Part shown: one piece after another, positions 1 to 13,109 of the stretch | Layout of the letters: each line of letters starts with the position of its first letter | Position numbering within the stretch: position 1 is the first letter of the stretch | Assembly: GCF_910596095.1 (NCBI RefSeq) | Contig: NC_056544.1 | Span: 13,811,155 to 13,875,154 of the forward strand | DNA from: Thunnus maccoyii | Lineage: Eukaryota > Chordata > Actinopteri > Scombriformes > Scombridae | DNA length: 64,000 nt | Direction: 5' to 3' | The notes under the pieces: generated by a model | The model's input: the letters and a program-made list of their open reading frames with translations, nothing else | Told to the model about the DNA's origin: nothing | Databases searched by the model: none | Program-made: the position numbers and the translations under genes

Positions 1-832
1 CATCCAGTCTGCTGAGACCAGGCCCAATTACACAATGTCATCATTGATTTTTTTTAACACATCACAACCATCTAGTAAATTATATTTCTTGAACATCGGG
101 TACAATTTGATACATCTCATCTTTTTGTTGTGTATTACTGTGATGCCATGAGCTTATATGATGCTTTTGGGACAATAAGTGCCTTTAAACTTAATACACT
201 GACACCCAAATTCACAGAAAATCATTCTTCTTATAATCAGTAGCTGGCTCATGCTTACAGTAAGATTTACTCTTCAACAATCTAATATTTTGCATCTTGA
301 AATATGTGGTTCAGCAGTTTCTGCACAGTTTGTTGGAGCAGAAGATAACTTTACACACTTCTTGTCTGATCTTCTAGCTGTTGTTCAAACTGAGGCCAGT
401 GGCTGGCTGCTATAGTTGTAGCATGCATGCTTTGTCAAGTAGCTCACTTTACGATAATGAGTACTGGTTGATCTTCATACACACGAGGAGCCAAGCAGAA
501 CACTTTACACAGTCACACACACAGTCATACGTGCACACATGAGCAAAGTTGGGCACGCACTTATTGTGCCATGGCTGTGAGAGTGAGCTTTGATAAGCTT
601 TTGGAGCATAGTTCGCTAAACGGGGGTCCATCCTAATGATGGTAGTCCTTTCTATTGTGTGGACGATTGCCCAGTATGTGATCCACTTCTGTGGCAACGC
701 CTCCTGTCATCTTTGGAATCACCTGTGGTTCACAAAACATATAAAGAGCACACAATCAAATGCTGGCAAAGCTGTCTTGTAATTGTAAATGTTTATTTAG
801 TATTACTCATTCTTAGGAAATGGTCTTTGCAC
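1..832 (-). other. kcnab1 intron 13 (partial)
   Basis: AT-rich intronic sequence between the last visible exon and the terminal exon off the left edge. Short open frames on both strands show no family resemblance and I see no repeat I recognise. Confidence 0.7.
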
Positions 833-921
833 CTGAATGGCTCCCAGATTCTCTGTTAACTGGCTTGGATTCGAGGATCCCAACAGTACTGAGCTCACTC
901 CCTCGTTCCTCAGGCACCAGG
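833..921 (-). CDS. kcnab1: kcnab1 exon 13 (last one in the window)
   Basis: This 89-base exon codes for [17 protein letters not shown] and [11 protein letters not shown], the adenine-binding end of the cofactor site. Donor GTGCAAAG follows at 832. The terminal exon with the NKPYSKKDYRS-type C-terminus was not found between 1 and 832. Confidence 0.94.
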
Positions 922-3900
922 CTATAGATCAGAGACAGGATATAGGTTTTTGACAGTTGGTATTAAGGTATAAAGGTATAAGAAAACACATAGGGAAACG
1001 CTACATTAGAAAGTGTTGCTTTGTTGTTTTGTTGCTTGTAAATAGCAATAGTTTCTTTGTTATCTTTAAAAGGAATGGAAAGTTGAGGGTCTTAGGGTGT
1101 TCATATTTTCACTTACCTATGGCTAGCTGTGGTAAAGTACATCCCAGCTTCTCTGCAATATGAGCCAGTTCTTTTAGCTTTGCTTGCTGTTTTCTTCCAT
1201 CTTCACTCATTATTTTCTCCCTCAGCCACTGGTATGGCTGGAAGAGCAGTAAAAGTGGATTGATTAGAATTTCTCCCACCAAAATTAGGCAGAAATAACC
1301 GGATTATATTATATCCTTGTACTGGCTGGATGTAAGTTAAGCATGCAGGTGGTCAAATGAAATTCAACCTGTACCTTCATTGAGGCCCTGGAGGATTCTG
1401 GGACTCCGTTCTCGTATTTTCCAGTGATGATTCCACAGGCCAAAGGGGACCAAGAGACCACACCTACACCTGAGATGGGACCATGACAAGGATATGAGGA
1501 TGTAAGCCTTAAATCTATTCTCTAAAGTTGGATTTCAGGAGACACTTTGGTGTGAATGATGTGACTTGCCTATCTTGTGGTAGAGCTCTGGTAGCTGGGT
1601 TTCCACTTTCTCCCTCTGGAAGAAGTGATACTCAGCCTGCTCACACACTGGTGGAATTAGATTAAACTGTCTAGCCACAGAATATGCTTCCTAATTGAGC
1701 GTGAGGAGAGAATAAAAAGAAAGGGAAGACCATGGTTAAATGATAAGGAAGATGTGCACAAACAATGACCTTCATGTTTAAGGATTTTCTAGCTTTTTAC
1801 GTTCAGTAAAAACAATACAGTATTACATAATGACACATAGTGTTCAAACAAACTAGTTTATTTTGGCCTTTGTCCTTCATTGTCCTCAGAATCTGCAAAG
1901 ATTGTTAGTTTGTTGCAGTGCTGATAGCTTCATTAGTGATAAACAGAAGACCTGTCACTCTATATCACTTTGTACTGTAATATCTGTTTAGCCAATGAAA
2001 TCACATGTCAAGTTGTCTGGATGATGTTAGACTGCATAGTAATATGAAGCTAAACTGGAACTGTAACCTTTAGCTGCTTTTTCAAATATTTCTCAAGTCA
2101 TTGGAAGATATCTGGTAATTAGAAGACAAAGACATTTGTTGTGTTTTTTTTTTCTAGAATTCCACAATATGACTGGAAGGATTGACAGTATGTAATACGT
2201 ATCAGTTACTTGTCATGTTGCACAATTTTTTTCATCACTCACCATGATCTCCATGGCCGACCACCGTGACGTCCCCCAGTACATGGCCATCCCCTGGTTG
2301 ATCACATGTGTCATCGCTCTCACTATCTCTGTACAGGCAAAAATCAAAAAGCAGCACATTATCAATAGTTGAACAGTGGATGGCGCCACTTATACATAAC
2401 CTAGAGGAAAACCATTTTTAAAACTCTACTTATACTGAAGTTGATTTATATCTTTTAAAATCCTTTAACTTACATTATTTTCACATTATGCTCACATAAA
2501 TCACATCACAGAAGAATTAGATTCAGGTGTTATTTTTCATTAGAGAACTACAGAATACGAACAAAAAGATTTGATAAACTTGAAGAACAATAAACAGCAA
2601 GCCTTCAGCAAAACTCACACCTCCAGGACAGTCAAAAACAGAAGAACTAAGTGAAATACATTCAGACTCTCTGTGAGGCTCCTGTCCTTTCAAACCCATG
2701 TGTAAGCAGATATTGTGTGCTGGGGTCACACTCCTTAGTGTTGTCACATGTTGCAGGGGTTAAATGAAGAGTCAGCCATCTTTAGTAAAATGTTGCTTGT
2801 GTAGTTGAACAAATCATGGCAAGTAACATTTACAATTAAAGTCGGCTGAAATCTGCCATAGTGGCCTTTAGTGGTTTGTTTATTTGTGCTTGAAGATGCA
2901 GCAGGGAAGTAATGGTAATTTGAATAGTGGATAAGAAAATTTGTATTTAATGAAAACTAGTGTGAAGTTCTTTCTCAAAATAGTTTTAAATCAAGGAAAC
3001 ATCAAAATGAGGTAATACAGCTATTATTTTGAATGTGTGTCTAATGTATGCTGTGCACAAATCCTCTAATTACTGAAGAAAACAACAGCAATGTGATAAA
3101 GTAATCTACGTGATTGCTTTAGTCTGTAATTGCCCTTACAAATGCATTAATAACACATCTGCTATATTAGCGTAACGCAAATTGTGGATGCAAAATATGA
3201 AGCAAGGAGAGACTGAATACAAGGGTGAAGAAATGAGACCACAGCGGTGTGATTAAAAAAAGAGCGATTTCTTTTCATCAGTAGTTCTCTCTCTGGACCA
3301 AAATGTAGCTCAGTGAGAGACAGAGAGCAAGTGTGTGTGTGTGGGTGAAGCAGGTGGGAGGGTAGAGGAATAACAGTACATCTGCTCCAGAAGGAAGGGA
3401 GGGAGTGAGGGATTTGGAAGGATGTAAGGACAGAGTGAAAAATTGTGAACGAAGTAGGTACCTTGGAGGTATACGAAGTTCAGGAGTTTGTGAATATATG
3501 AATAATCCTTAGTGCCAGGGGAGGGGAAGATGACAACTTGATTCACAGCAACACCCATGTTTACCTACTGGCCAGTCTTAACAAAAGGTTTATTTCCATG
3601 AGGCTGCAATGAGTCATCATCTCCAACAACAGATGCTGCACTGAGCGTAAGATATCCAGCGTACACCATCAGCACCCCCACTCACACAAGCCTACTGCAA
3701 CTTTTCAAGGAGGATGCTGTGGGTGAAGTTGTGGGCACATGCACAACATGTACTGTATTATTACTCCCTTGAATTAATGAGATTGGTGTACAGTTTGAGC
3801 ATAACTCAAATTATCTTAAAGGAACAGTTTACCATTTTAGGAATTGCACTCATTAGCTTTCCGACAACCGACAGTTCCATGAAATGATAGCTAGCAGTTT

Positions 3901-6900
3901 AGTCAGATTTTGTTATCTTTGGACAGAGCTAGGCCAGCTGTTTCCTCTTGTGTCCATTCTTTGTGCTAAAACAAAATGAATATTGTCTGGCAAACATACA
4001 ACATAACTAAGACTTGTTTGTGTGTGATAACTAATGGTGAATTAAAGGAATAGTTAGTTTAGGGACATACGATCATTCACTTTTTTGCCAAGAGTTAGAT
4101 AATGAGATTGACACAATGCAAGCTAGACAGCAGCCGGTTATCTTAGTTTAGCACAAAGACTGGAAACAGGAGGAAACAGCTAACCTGGCTCGGGCCAAAG
4201 ATAACAAAATCTGCCTGCTGGCACCTCTAAAGCTCACATGTTATATGTTGTTTGTGTAAAAATGACACGTTGTTGTTTTACAGGGCCAGACTATTTCTTG
4301 GTCTGGCGCTGTAACTTCCTGAAGTACATCCCAGGAGATATAACATGTTACTTAGTGAGCTTTAGAGGTGTTGGTAGGTGGATTTTGTTTCCTTTGGACA
4401 GAGCCAGACTAACTTTTTCCCACTGTTTCCTTTTTGCTGAGCTAAGCTAACCAGCTGCTGGCTTTAACTTCATCTCATTATCTAACTCTTGAACGTGAAC
4501 AAGCGTAAGAACGTGAACAAGCGTATGTCCCAAAATGTCTAACTATTCCTGTAATACACTATTAATTATCACACACAAGAAAGTCTTAGTTATGTTTTAT
4601 GCATGCATGACAATATCCATGTTGTTTGAACATGACCAGGTTGTTTAGAAATTTTGTAATGTGCTTACAGAAGTGTAATATACAATATATAGAATATATT
4701 GTTTGGAAGTAATGACTTGATATCGTATTTTTTATATTTTTCACATCGTCATAGTGAAGTTGTTACACTATATGTGTGTCCTGTATTTGTTTGTGCAAGT
4801 GGATGCATGAAATATGGGTAAAATACTGTCTCTGTGTTAAATGCATATTGCACATTTGCAAACTGCCTGGCTGCTAGCCAATATCAGCCTGTCCTTGAGC
4901 CCTCTTACAGCAGCAACACGCCACGAAGTCGGGCACACTTAGTCAACTTCAGCCAGCAGGTATCAGAGTGCCCATCTGACAGAGTGCGGCAAGGATGTGG
5001 AAGAAGGCATTCAACACACGCTGATATCCATATTTCTCTGGGCAGGTGTATGTGTGTGGAGGGCTAGCTGTCTTTGTGAGTGCTGCTGTTACTGGGAGGT
5101 GGTTCTCCTTTTGAAGCCAATGTTTATTCTCCTCCTGTATACACACAGGGCAGTGATCAATATGTCACACCACAGGAGATTTTCAATGGCTGATGGAGCT
5201 GTTTCTTAGTTCAATGATCTTGGGAAAAGAAGGTTTTGAATGCGCAGCCAAACGGAAGATAAGTACTGAGGTAGTGAGTGGGTGGTTTTCTATGGTTTTC
5301 TTTATTGCTGTACATTTGAGGAGAAGAGAGGTGATATTCTGGCATGTAAAGGAATGTCCTGACTGGATGGCATTGGGTTTGTGTTCAGCATGCTGTTGCA
5401 GTACCGTTTTATTTGCTCTCCAGTGAAAGACTCCTGCCTGAAGGGATTGATATAACGGTTGTTTATTGATGCAAGTCTGCTCTTTTCCTCTGCCTCTATT
5501 GCCTCCTATTCTTTTTTTTGCTCTGTCTGGGGTTTTTTCATATTCAGTTGATTGAACGGATTCAATTTGCTGCATATTGCTCTGTCATATAAAAAATGAT
5601 GCTGAGTGACTGGATAGTGACATTCTGCTGAGACTTGGACAGTTTACTCTCTTCTCCCTTCTCCTTTAGGCCCCATCTCACCATATTTGTAATATTTTAT
5701 TAACTATGCAATTTAGTGACGAGTCAAATGAAATGCCAGCTTAAAGCCCTGCAGCTGCAACAGTAAAGAGAAGAGGAAATCAAAGGAGAGTCAGAGCCTG
5801 GCAAGCAAGGAGGAAGTACCATTTTTGTGAAACTAGTTGATATAAGACAAAAGAGCAAATCAAGAATAAGTAAGGGAGAGAAAAAGAGAAACATACAGAA
5901 AAGGATAAGTGAATGGGAAAAGAAAGGCATTGACGATAACAAAGGAGGACTCTGTAGCCATTACATCACTTTTTTTGTCCCCAAGGGGACATGAGTTGTC
6001 TCACACAAAATCAGAGGCTGTTAAAATCACAAGAACAAAGACAAAATAAAAATTTCACAAGCGTGAACGTACAACTGTTAAACTGCTGAACATTCTTAAC
6101 ATTCTCATTTTAATAAGACATTAGGAGCTCCAGTGATATGTTTTTGGGCATTACATTGATGCTTTTAATCCTTTTTTAAGTTTCAGGAACATGTGGGTGT
6201 GTGAATCGATACCATATATATGTACATAACAAGTCCTACGTACTGCAAATGCCCACAGAGATGTAGAAGTCTCACTTTTTGCATGTTAGCACTGTTATTC
6301 CATCCCCAGGAGAAGCTACTGTATTTAGGAAATATTACAGTACTAATGCATGAGGGTACACAGTTTTGTGTGTGTCTGCACATGCGGTCCCGATCTCTCT
6401 AAATTTGTTAAAGGTGACACACAATGATTTATGACAGTGGCCTTGCTCCACTGTAATGACGGATGAGGAAAACGTAGACAATGTTTTTTGTTGATTAATG
6501 GACCAACTGTGAAGCAGGGGTGTTGAAAGCACAACATACTCAGCCTATTTGTCTTTATATTTATCTGTGTCTAGTTTTTTATTAGCATCTCTCTCTGTTC
6601 AGTTTCTATCATCCTGCCAGACTCTCGATCAATCAGTCCATCAATCAGATTAGACTTCTCTACATCAGTTGTCAATAGTGAAGTGACTTTATCTGGAGAG
6701 ACAGCTTATAGAAAGTTTGACAGAGCGGGCTGTAGGGTCTGCCTGCCAGTCACCAGTACTACCAGTGACAGCAAGGCCTCGGGAATGATGAGTATGACAG
6801 ATTGGCCTCCCACAGTCTGCTGGATCACGTGGGAGGAAGCATAGGGGGCAAAGGGGAAAGTCTGGAAAATATTTTAGTGAGCCCAGTGGGACTTCATGCT

Positions 6901-9900
6901 TTTAGCTAAATAATATCTGTGGATAGGGGTTAAAGGGATAGAAGAAGATGCCCAAGTATCTGTGGTGGCCACATCACAAACTGGAAGTGTGTGAAAGAAA
7001 TAAATGGTAACATAAGGTAGATGTGTGGGAAAGGCTGCACTGAGTGTTGAAGGAATAGAGTGCGCAGTAGGGCTTATATCTAGTGAGACCAGCCCAAAAA
7101 TACACCAGCGTCCTCCGGGGGGGGGTGGGCAGATAATCCTGCCTCTGAAGAACAGGGAGGGCTGGGAGTGGGCACAGCTCCGAGACCCTGTGGAAACTAG
7201 CGATCCCACAGAGACAGAAAGAGAAAGAGAGGGAGACTGGTAGACAAAAATAGAGGACAAGAGATGAGGCAAGATTGTCAGATTACTTGAAATGTGTGTG
7301 TATGACTGTGCGTCAGAGAAAGACACACACTCAAAGGCCCTTTGGTGAAAGCCAAAGGTCGCAGGTCCGGTGAGGGCAGCGGTCCCGCCACTATTTCTCA
7401 CCTTCTCGTGTTGCGGAACATCATGCATTGTCCCAGCTTTAACCCTCCATCAGACTCCCGGAGCCTGTTCAGTGATCACTCACCCTCCATGGGAGTATTG
7501 CTGTCTGGCCGGTTGGCAAAAACCACATCGACGTACTCAAGTTGCATCCTCTGGAGGGAGCCCCTTAAACCTGCAGTGAGATGAGATGAAGAGGTTGTGT
7601 GAGAGACAGAGGTTGAATAAGTCAAAGAAAAAGAAAACACATTGATTCATGAGTCTTGAGCATATTTGTAGTAGTGCTGGAATAGATGTGCATAATGTAA
7701 ATGCATCAGTCAGTATTTCTGATTTTTAATAGTATCATTTAAAGCTATGGTAGGTGATGTATTTTAAGAAGCATTTTTGTTATATTTGTTGAAATTCTTT
7801 GTGCCTCCTGACAATAAAAAGAAAAAAAATCCAGTATCTCTGACTGTTGCAGGCCTGTAATAAGTCCGTACAATCATTTTATTCGGCCCGAACGAAATGA
7901 TTGGATGGACTACCTGCCTGTCAACCTGCCTACCTGCTTATTTGCACGCACTCTGCCCGTGCACTGATTGCGCATGACACAGAAAGTTTGGAGGCCAGGT
8001 GGGCAGTGGGATACCTACAGATAGGAAGTGACGGGACTGCATGAATTGCAGAAGAAGAAAAATTGGGGAATATCAACAGAAAGCAAAATGAAAAGCAACG
8101 TGCGATCATCGGTCTATTGTCTGTATTGTGGGGGAAACTATAACACATAATGTTATCAACAAACGAGATACTTTCAAAAGAAGTGAACTCGGCTCCCACC
8201 ATTTACTGTTTACTTTTTATTTTCAAATTCTGTTTTTTGGGTTTTTTTTTCCTTTTCCAGATCACTGCCTACCCCAGCTTTAACTTGCAAGGAATAAGAA
8301 CTCAATGCAGCCCACATGAGCCTGGAGTATCATCCGCCACTCATAGAAACTTGTACTAATACCAGTGGACTTAGAAGACTTATTAAAGTATCATTCAGAC
8401 TTGCAAGCAAGTAAGAAATCCTGTCTCTTGACACCTTGGGAAATGGACACGGCCTGCAGGGAAGAGTGATAATCACCTTGCACATGTTAATCCCCTCACT
8501 TCGTTTTTGGTATTTATCCACCACTGCCATGTAGGTGAGATATAGTAACAACTTAACACTAAAATTGGATTGCTTGCAGCACTCTGTGAAAGGTTTCATG
8601 GTGGTGCACACCTCAGTAGAACAATGTACAAAAATTGTGGGATTCAAGTTTTCTTTTTACACTTAAAGCACAGTAAAAGGTAAAAGGAAAAACAGGGTGA
8701 ACTGGATCCTGGGGGATTTTAAAGTCAACCTGTTCATAAACATGGCAAAGTGACAGTTGAACTCATGTGACTCAAGGCCAGCTGCATCTGGCCTGCAACA
8801 TCTTTTGATCCAGCTCACACGTGAATCTGTGTTGTCATATTTAGTCGGGTTTACCTAGTAGGAGTCATGATTATGGGACTATTTTAAAAAAAAAACCAAG
8901 ATATTAGATTTTTTACAAAAGAAATGCAGACTTTGTCACCTCATTAAACAACCTAGTGTGCCATCAGCAAACAGAAAGTAATGTCCAGCTTCTGACAGCT
9001 TAATCATAGCAGAGATAACTGGACACTTGTTTGAGAAGGATAATAGTCTCAGTGTCTTATACTATATCATATGATGACTCTGAATATGGAGAGTTGCTAA
9101 TTCACTCAGAATTTGACAGGTTAATCCGAATCTCAGAGTTTTTTGGGGTTTTTTTCAGTTTAGTCACAGATTTTTTTATGGGCTTTATGGCAAGGAAAGG
9201 AAAAGCTGTTATAAAGCCAGAAGACACAGTTCAATGAGATGGAGCAGATTCTCTTAATAGAAAAGAACAGGTGTAAAAAATAAAGTTAATTATGGCTGCA
9301 GTCATGTGATTTTCATGCTATGACACATTTCAGTACCACAAATGTAATACTTTAAACTGCAGAAACTATTGACATGTCTGTTGTAATTAAACCAATTATT
9401 TGTTAAGAAATCCCCTCCAAAACAACAATTCACCTCTTTTGTGATGTGATTAATGTGGCTGACCCAGATATGAAGATATCCCACTGCAATAGCCTTAAAA
9501 GCCTTAAAACTGAAAAAGGACTTATATCGTTTTTTGTTTATTATTCAATATAAACGGTTTTAAAAATAAAGAGCCTATCTTTTTCATTCAAAGCTATTGT
9601 CCCTTATACCCAGCTTCAATGCCATCATTTTCAAAGCAGAAATGGCCATTGGATTTGATTCACAGTGAGAATTTAAAAGGTCAAACTGAGAATTTGGATC
9701 CAATTTCAGGATTAATCAGTGTCAAAGTGAGTTTGCACCACTATCTCCTGGTATGGAAGATCAGTGGTGGTGGTGGGGCGGGGTGGCAAACCTTTACCCT
9801 TGTTACATAAATGAATGCTGTTTTGACAGTTGGTGAATACGAAAGACGAGGGATCGGAGGAAAGGTCGCGCTCATTTGTTTCTTTTTCGCTCAGCTTTCA

Positions 9901-11438
9901 GTTTTTGTTGGAAATGACGCACTGTATACTGAGGAGAGGATAAGAGATGGCAACAAAGTATTGAGAGTCCCCATTCACACACAGAGAAGACCAGATGAAA
10001 GATGAAAAGCGAACACAGGAGACTGTCACAAAGGAGGACAGCAGAGTAATAGAGAGACAAGGCAAAAGACACTTGTGCGCTCTTGAGTGTGTGTGAGTGT
10101 GTGTGGCAGATTAGTGCCAGAGGCATCATCATCGCCTGTTAATCCCAGCTGAGAGTTATGCTCTCCCCGACACCGTTCCAACCACTTATTCCTTCTTCTG
10201 TCATCTGCACTCCCATGATCTCAGAAACACACATTACATGGATCCTAATCTGAGGCTGCACCGTCATCACCAGCAGTTTCCGCTGTGTCGTGGATTAGAG
10301 TTTACTGGCTCTGAAGAGAGTCTATTTTTGGAACTGAGAAAAAATGTTAAACAACAAAACTATTCCACTGGTGTCTGCAATGAATAATGCATTTAATTAT
10401 GTGTTCTACTAAAGTCCCTTTGAAATGATTCAATTATCAAGTAATTTCTTTGTCCTGTGGGTGAATGCTTGCTTGTTATTAGAGAAGCTGACATTTTCTC
10501 ACCTCAGAGGTCATCAGCGCTGATCTCTGACATGGATTGTTAAGTTTTGACACCCCATCACTTAACCAATCAAATGTTTCACTGACTGGCCTGTGGCAAT
10601 GCCTGCAACCAGTACTAAGAAAGATGGTGTCAGAGCATGTTTTACTCCACCAGTTCATTAACCTGTGGTGACATGTACCACACCAGAGGTGACAGGGACA
10701 CTGCACCTTTATCTCACACACTGGGTTTAGCTAATTGGCGGTGCCACCTTTCCTACTCCCTTCTATATCTTCCGCTCTCTCCTAATTTATCTTTGTCCTT
10801 CTCCTCCAGCCCTCCCTAGTGTAAGTCTATTGCCCTATTCTTCTTTGGGGGGGAAAGTTGCAGAGGCTGCAGTGAATGTTAATAACATGGAAGAGAGCTG
10901 AGTCACTGCAAGAGGTGCATTGCGCTGTGGACCGGATGGCGAGTTCAATGGAGAGTGGGATGGATCGGGCCAAGGGTACGTGAAAGGTATGCCATTATAA
11001 GCATGAGCATTTTAAATGAGATGTAAAAGAGAGGAGATGAGAGGGGCACTCGAGGATATGAGTTAGTAGTGCAATATGATGCAACAGTTTCTTAGAAACA
11101 CACCTGTGAAGACATTACAAGCGAGCAGACAAATCATCTGTCGAGGTTTGATGTACCACTGGCTAATACAACTTTCAACAAATTCAGCTGGGTGCACACG
11201 CGGAGCAATATCAAAGACGAGAGAAGAGACGCAGACAGGAGGAAAGATGGGGGAGGAAAAGAGATAAAAGGGGGAGATTACAGGAGTGCAGAGGGGCGCC
11301 GAGTGACGGGGTGATGTGAAGGACAAAGCGGAGGAGAGGCAGTCGACTTGTTACCTTCAATGATGTGTTTTCTGTTGAGCCCTCTCTCTGTCTCTGCTCT
11401 GGAACAGGAGGGAAAGAAATACATGTCAGAGGGGGTCA

Positions 11439-11471
<33 letters not shown>

Positions 11472-13049
11472 AACACACACAGTCATGCACATTCACACAG
11501 CTCCCATGAATTGAAGCAGATCATTAAACATGCGTAACAAGAGCCTGCATAACAAACTGGCTACAAATCACTGGAGAGTAATACAACCACTCGTTGGTCC
11601 GCAGTGTGCCTGCAGCTAGAACGGACTGTACAGTGTGTCTGTGCTGTGGGCCAACACAAGGCTTATTGTCACAACATATTAACCAAATGTTAATATGCTC
11701 CCATAAATATTTCAACCAAATGTTGCTTGGTCATGTCCTACAGCACTGAGGCGTAACAAAACACAATCTTTCAACACTTCTTTCAACTCCCAAGGACAAT
11801 ATCTGGCATTTGATCCATTATGAATATATTGATTATAGCAGCTTTAAATACTGTTTTGAATGCTTGCCTGTTACTTGTAATGAGTATTTTAATATTGTAG
11901 TATTTTTACTTTTACTCAAGTGAAGGCTCTGAATACTTCCACCTGCAATGCATCTTTTCACCTGCAAATCCTCTAAACCATGCTTACTCTGCTCCGGTGA
12001 TTTTTCACTACCCTCACCTGTGATTACTCAGTCACTTTCAGATTTTACACATCCTTGCATTTTCCTTTTCCACTTTATTCCTCTTTTCTTTCCACTCAAA
12101 TGTTTTTTTCTGTTTGCTCAGTTGCCTGCTATTTGTCTTCATTTCACACTTTTTCACACCGCCTCCCTCCATCCTGCAGAGTTCCAGCCTGCTTAGGTAA
12201 CAATAATGCATCACAAACACAATATCATGCATACCTTCCTCCGTGTGATCATGTCTTCTTGGCAAACAAGTAAGAAAGTGCAATAGAGAGTAAGTGTGCA
12301 AATATCTACTGTATGTTTGGATGATGAGATGCTTGACAAGCCTTTCAGGCACTCTCACAGCTTGCTTAGCAGAGGGGTTAAGTAGTTCTCTAAATCCATT
12401 CTGTGTGGAAGCTGATTTGGTACCTTGACGATAGACTGAGAGGATGAGCTTAAATTAAATTTATACAAACGCTCCCATGCCCTACTCTACTGATCTACAT
12501 CAGATACTTTGATGGAGCACCAGAAGAAGTATGTGGATGTACTGGTGGAGCTTCCACTTGCCACAGTAAGGCTTTTAGAAACAGAGTGGATGTGACTAAT
12601 GTGGATTGAGGGCAGAATACTCCAGCATGACAGCAGAAGCAGATATGACTTGTGGCAGTTTGGCAAGAAGGCTGAGGAAGAGTATAAAGCGATGGAAGAG
12701 GGGATGAGGACAAGGCCATGTTGTTATATGTGTGTGTGTGTCGGTCATATTTTGAGTGTGTCCCTCCTTGTCTGTGCGCCTGCGAGTTTTTCAGAACGTT
12801 CGATCCCATGTCATGCTCTGCAGCCGGAGGCGAATGTTTTAATGTGTAGCCTGTTGTTGGCGAGATAGTCCAAACATCTGAGGAGGCAAATGCACATGCT
12901 GGACAGACACACACTCACTCGCATGCACACGCACTTACTTTCCTCCCCAATAGAGCTTTGTGGTGATCACCAGGCTGGATCTCCTGAGGGAAGACAAACA
13001 GACACATCAAAAGGCCATGAAAAAGGACTTTAAAGTTGTCCTCAAAAAG

Positions 13050-13109
<60 letters not shown>

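Larger units (their letters stand above)
2329..7483 (-). other. kcnab1 intron 8
   Basis: A 5.2-kb intron. It holds the fold-back element at 3976-4622 and a decayed relative at 3816-3975. Minus-strand open frames at 5183-5575 (130 residues) and 6874-7428 (184 residues) match no family I know and are treated as chance openings. Confidence 0.8.
11399..12938 (-). other. kcnab1 intron 6
   Basis: A 1.5-kb intron. It contains a CA microsatellite near the donor-proximal exon, a short relic of a dispersed repeat at 11850-11942, and no gene. Confidence 0.8.

Noticed and set aside
1-832. Terminal kcnab1 exon
   Set aside because: I looked on the minus strand for a frame resembling NKPYSKKDYRS after an acceptor and did not find one, so the exon is taken to lie outside the window.
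5183-5575. 130-residue minus-strand open frame
   Set aside because: No resemblance to any family I know and composition like non-coding DNA. It lies in an intron.
6874-7428. 184-residue minus-strand open frame inside kcnab1 intron 8
   Set aside because: Low-complexity Ser/Pro/Thr-rich translation, no domain or motif, and no link to splice sites that would make it an alternative exon. Probably a chance opening.
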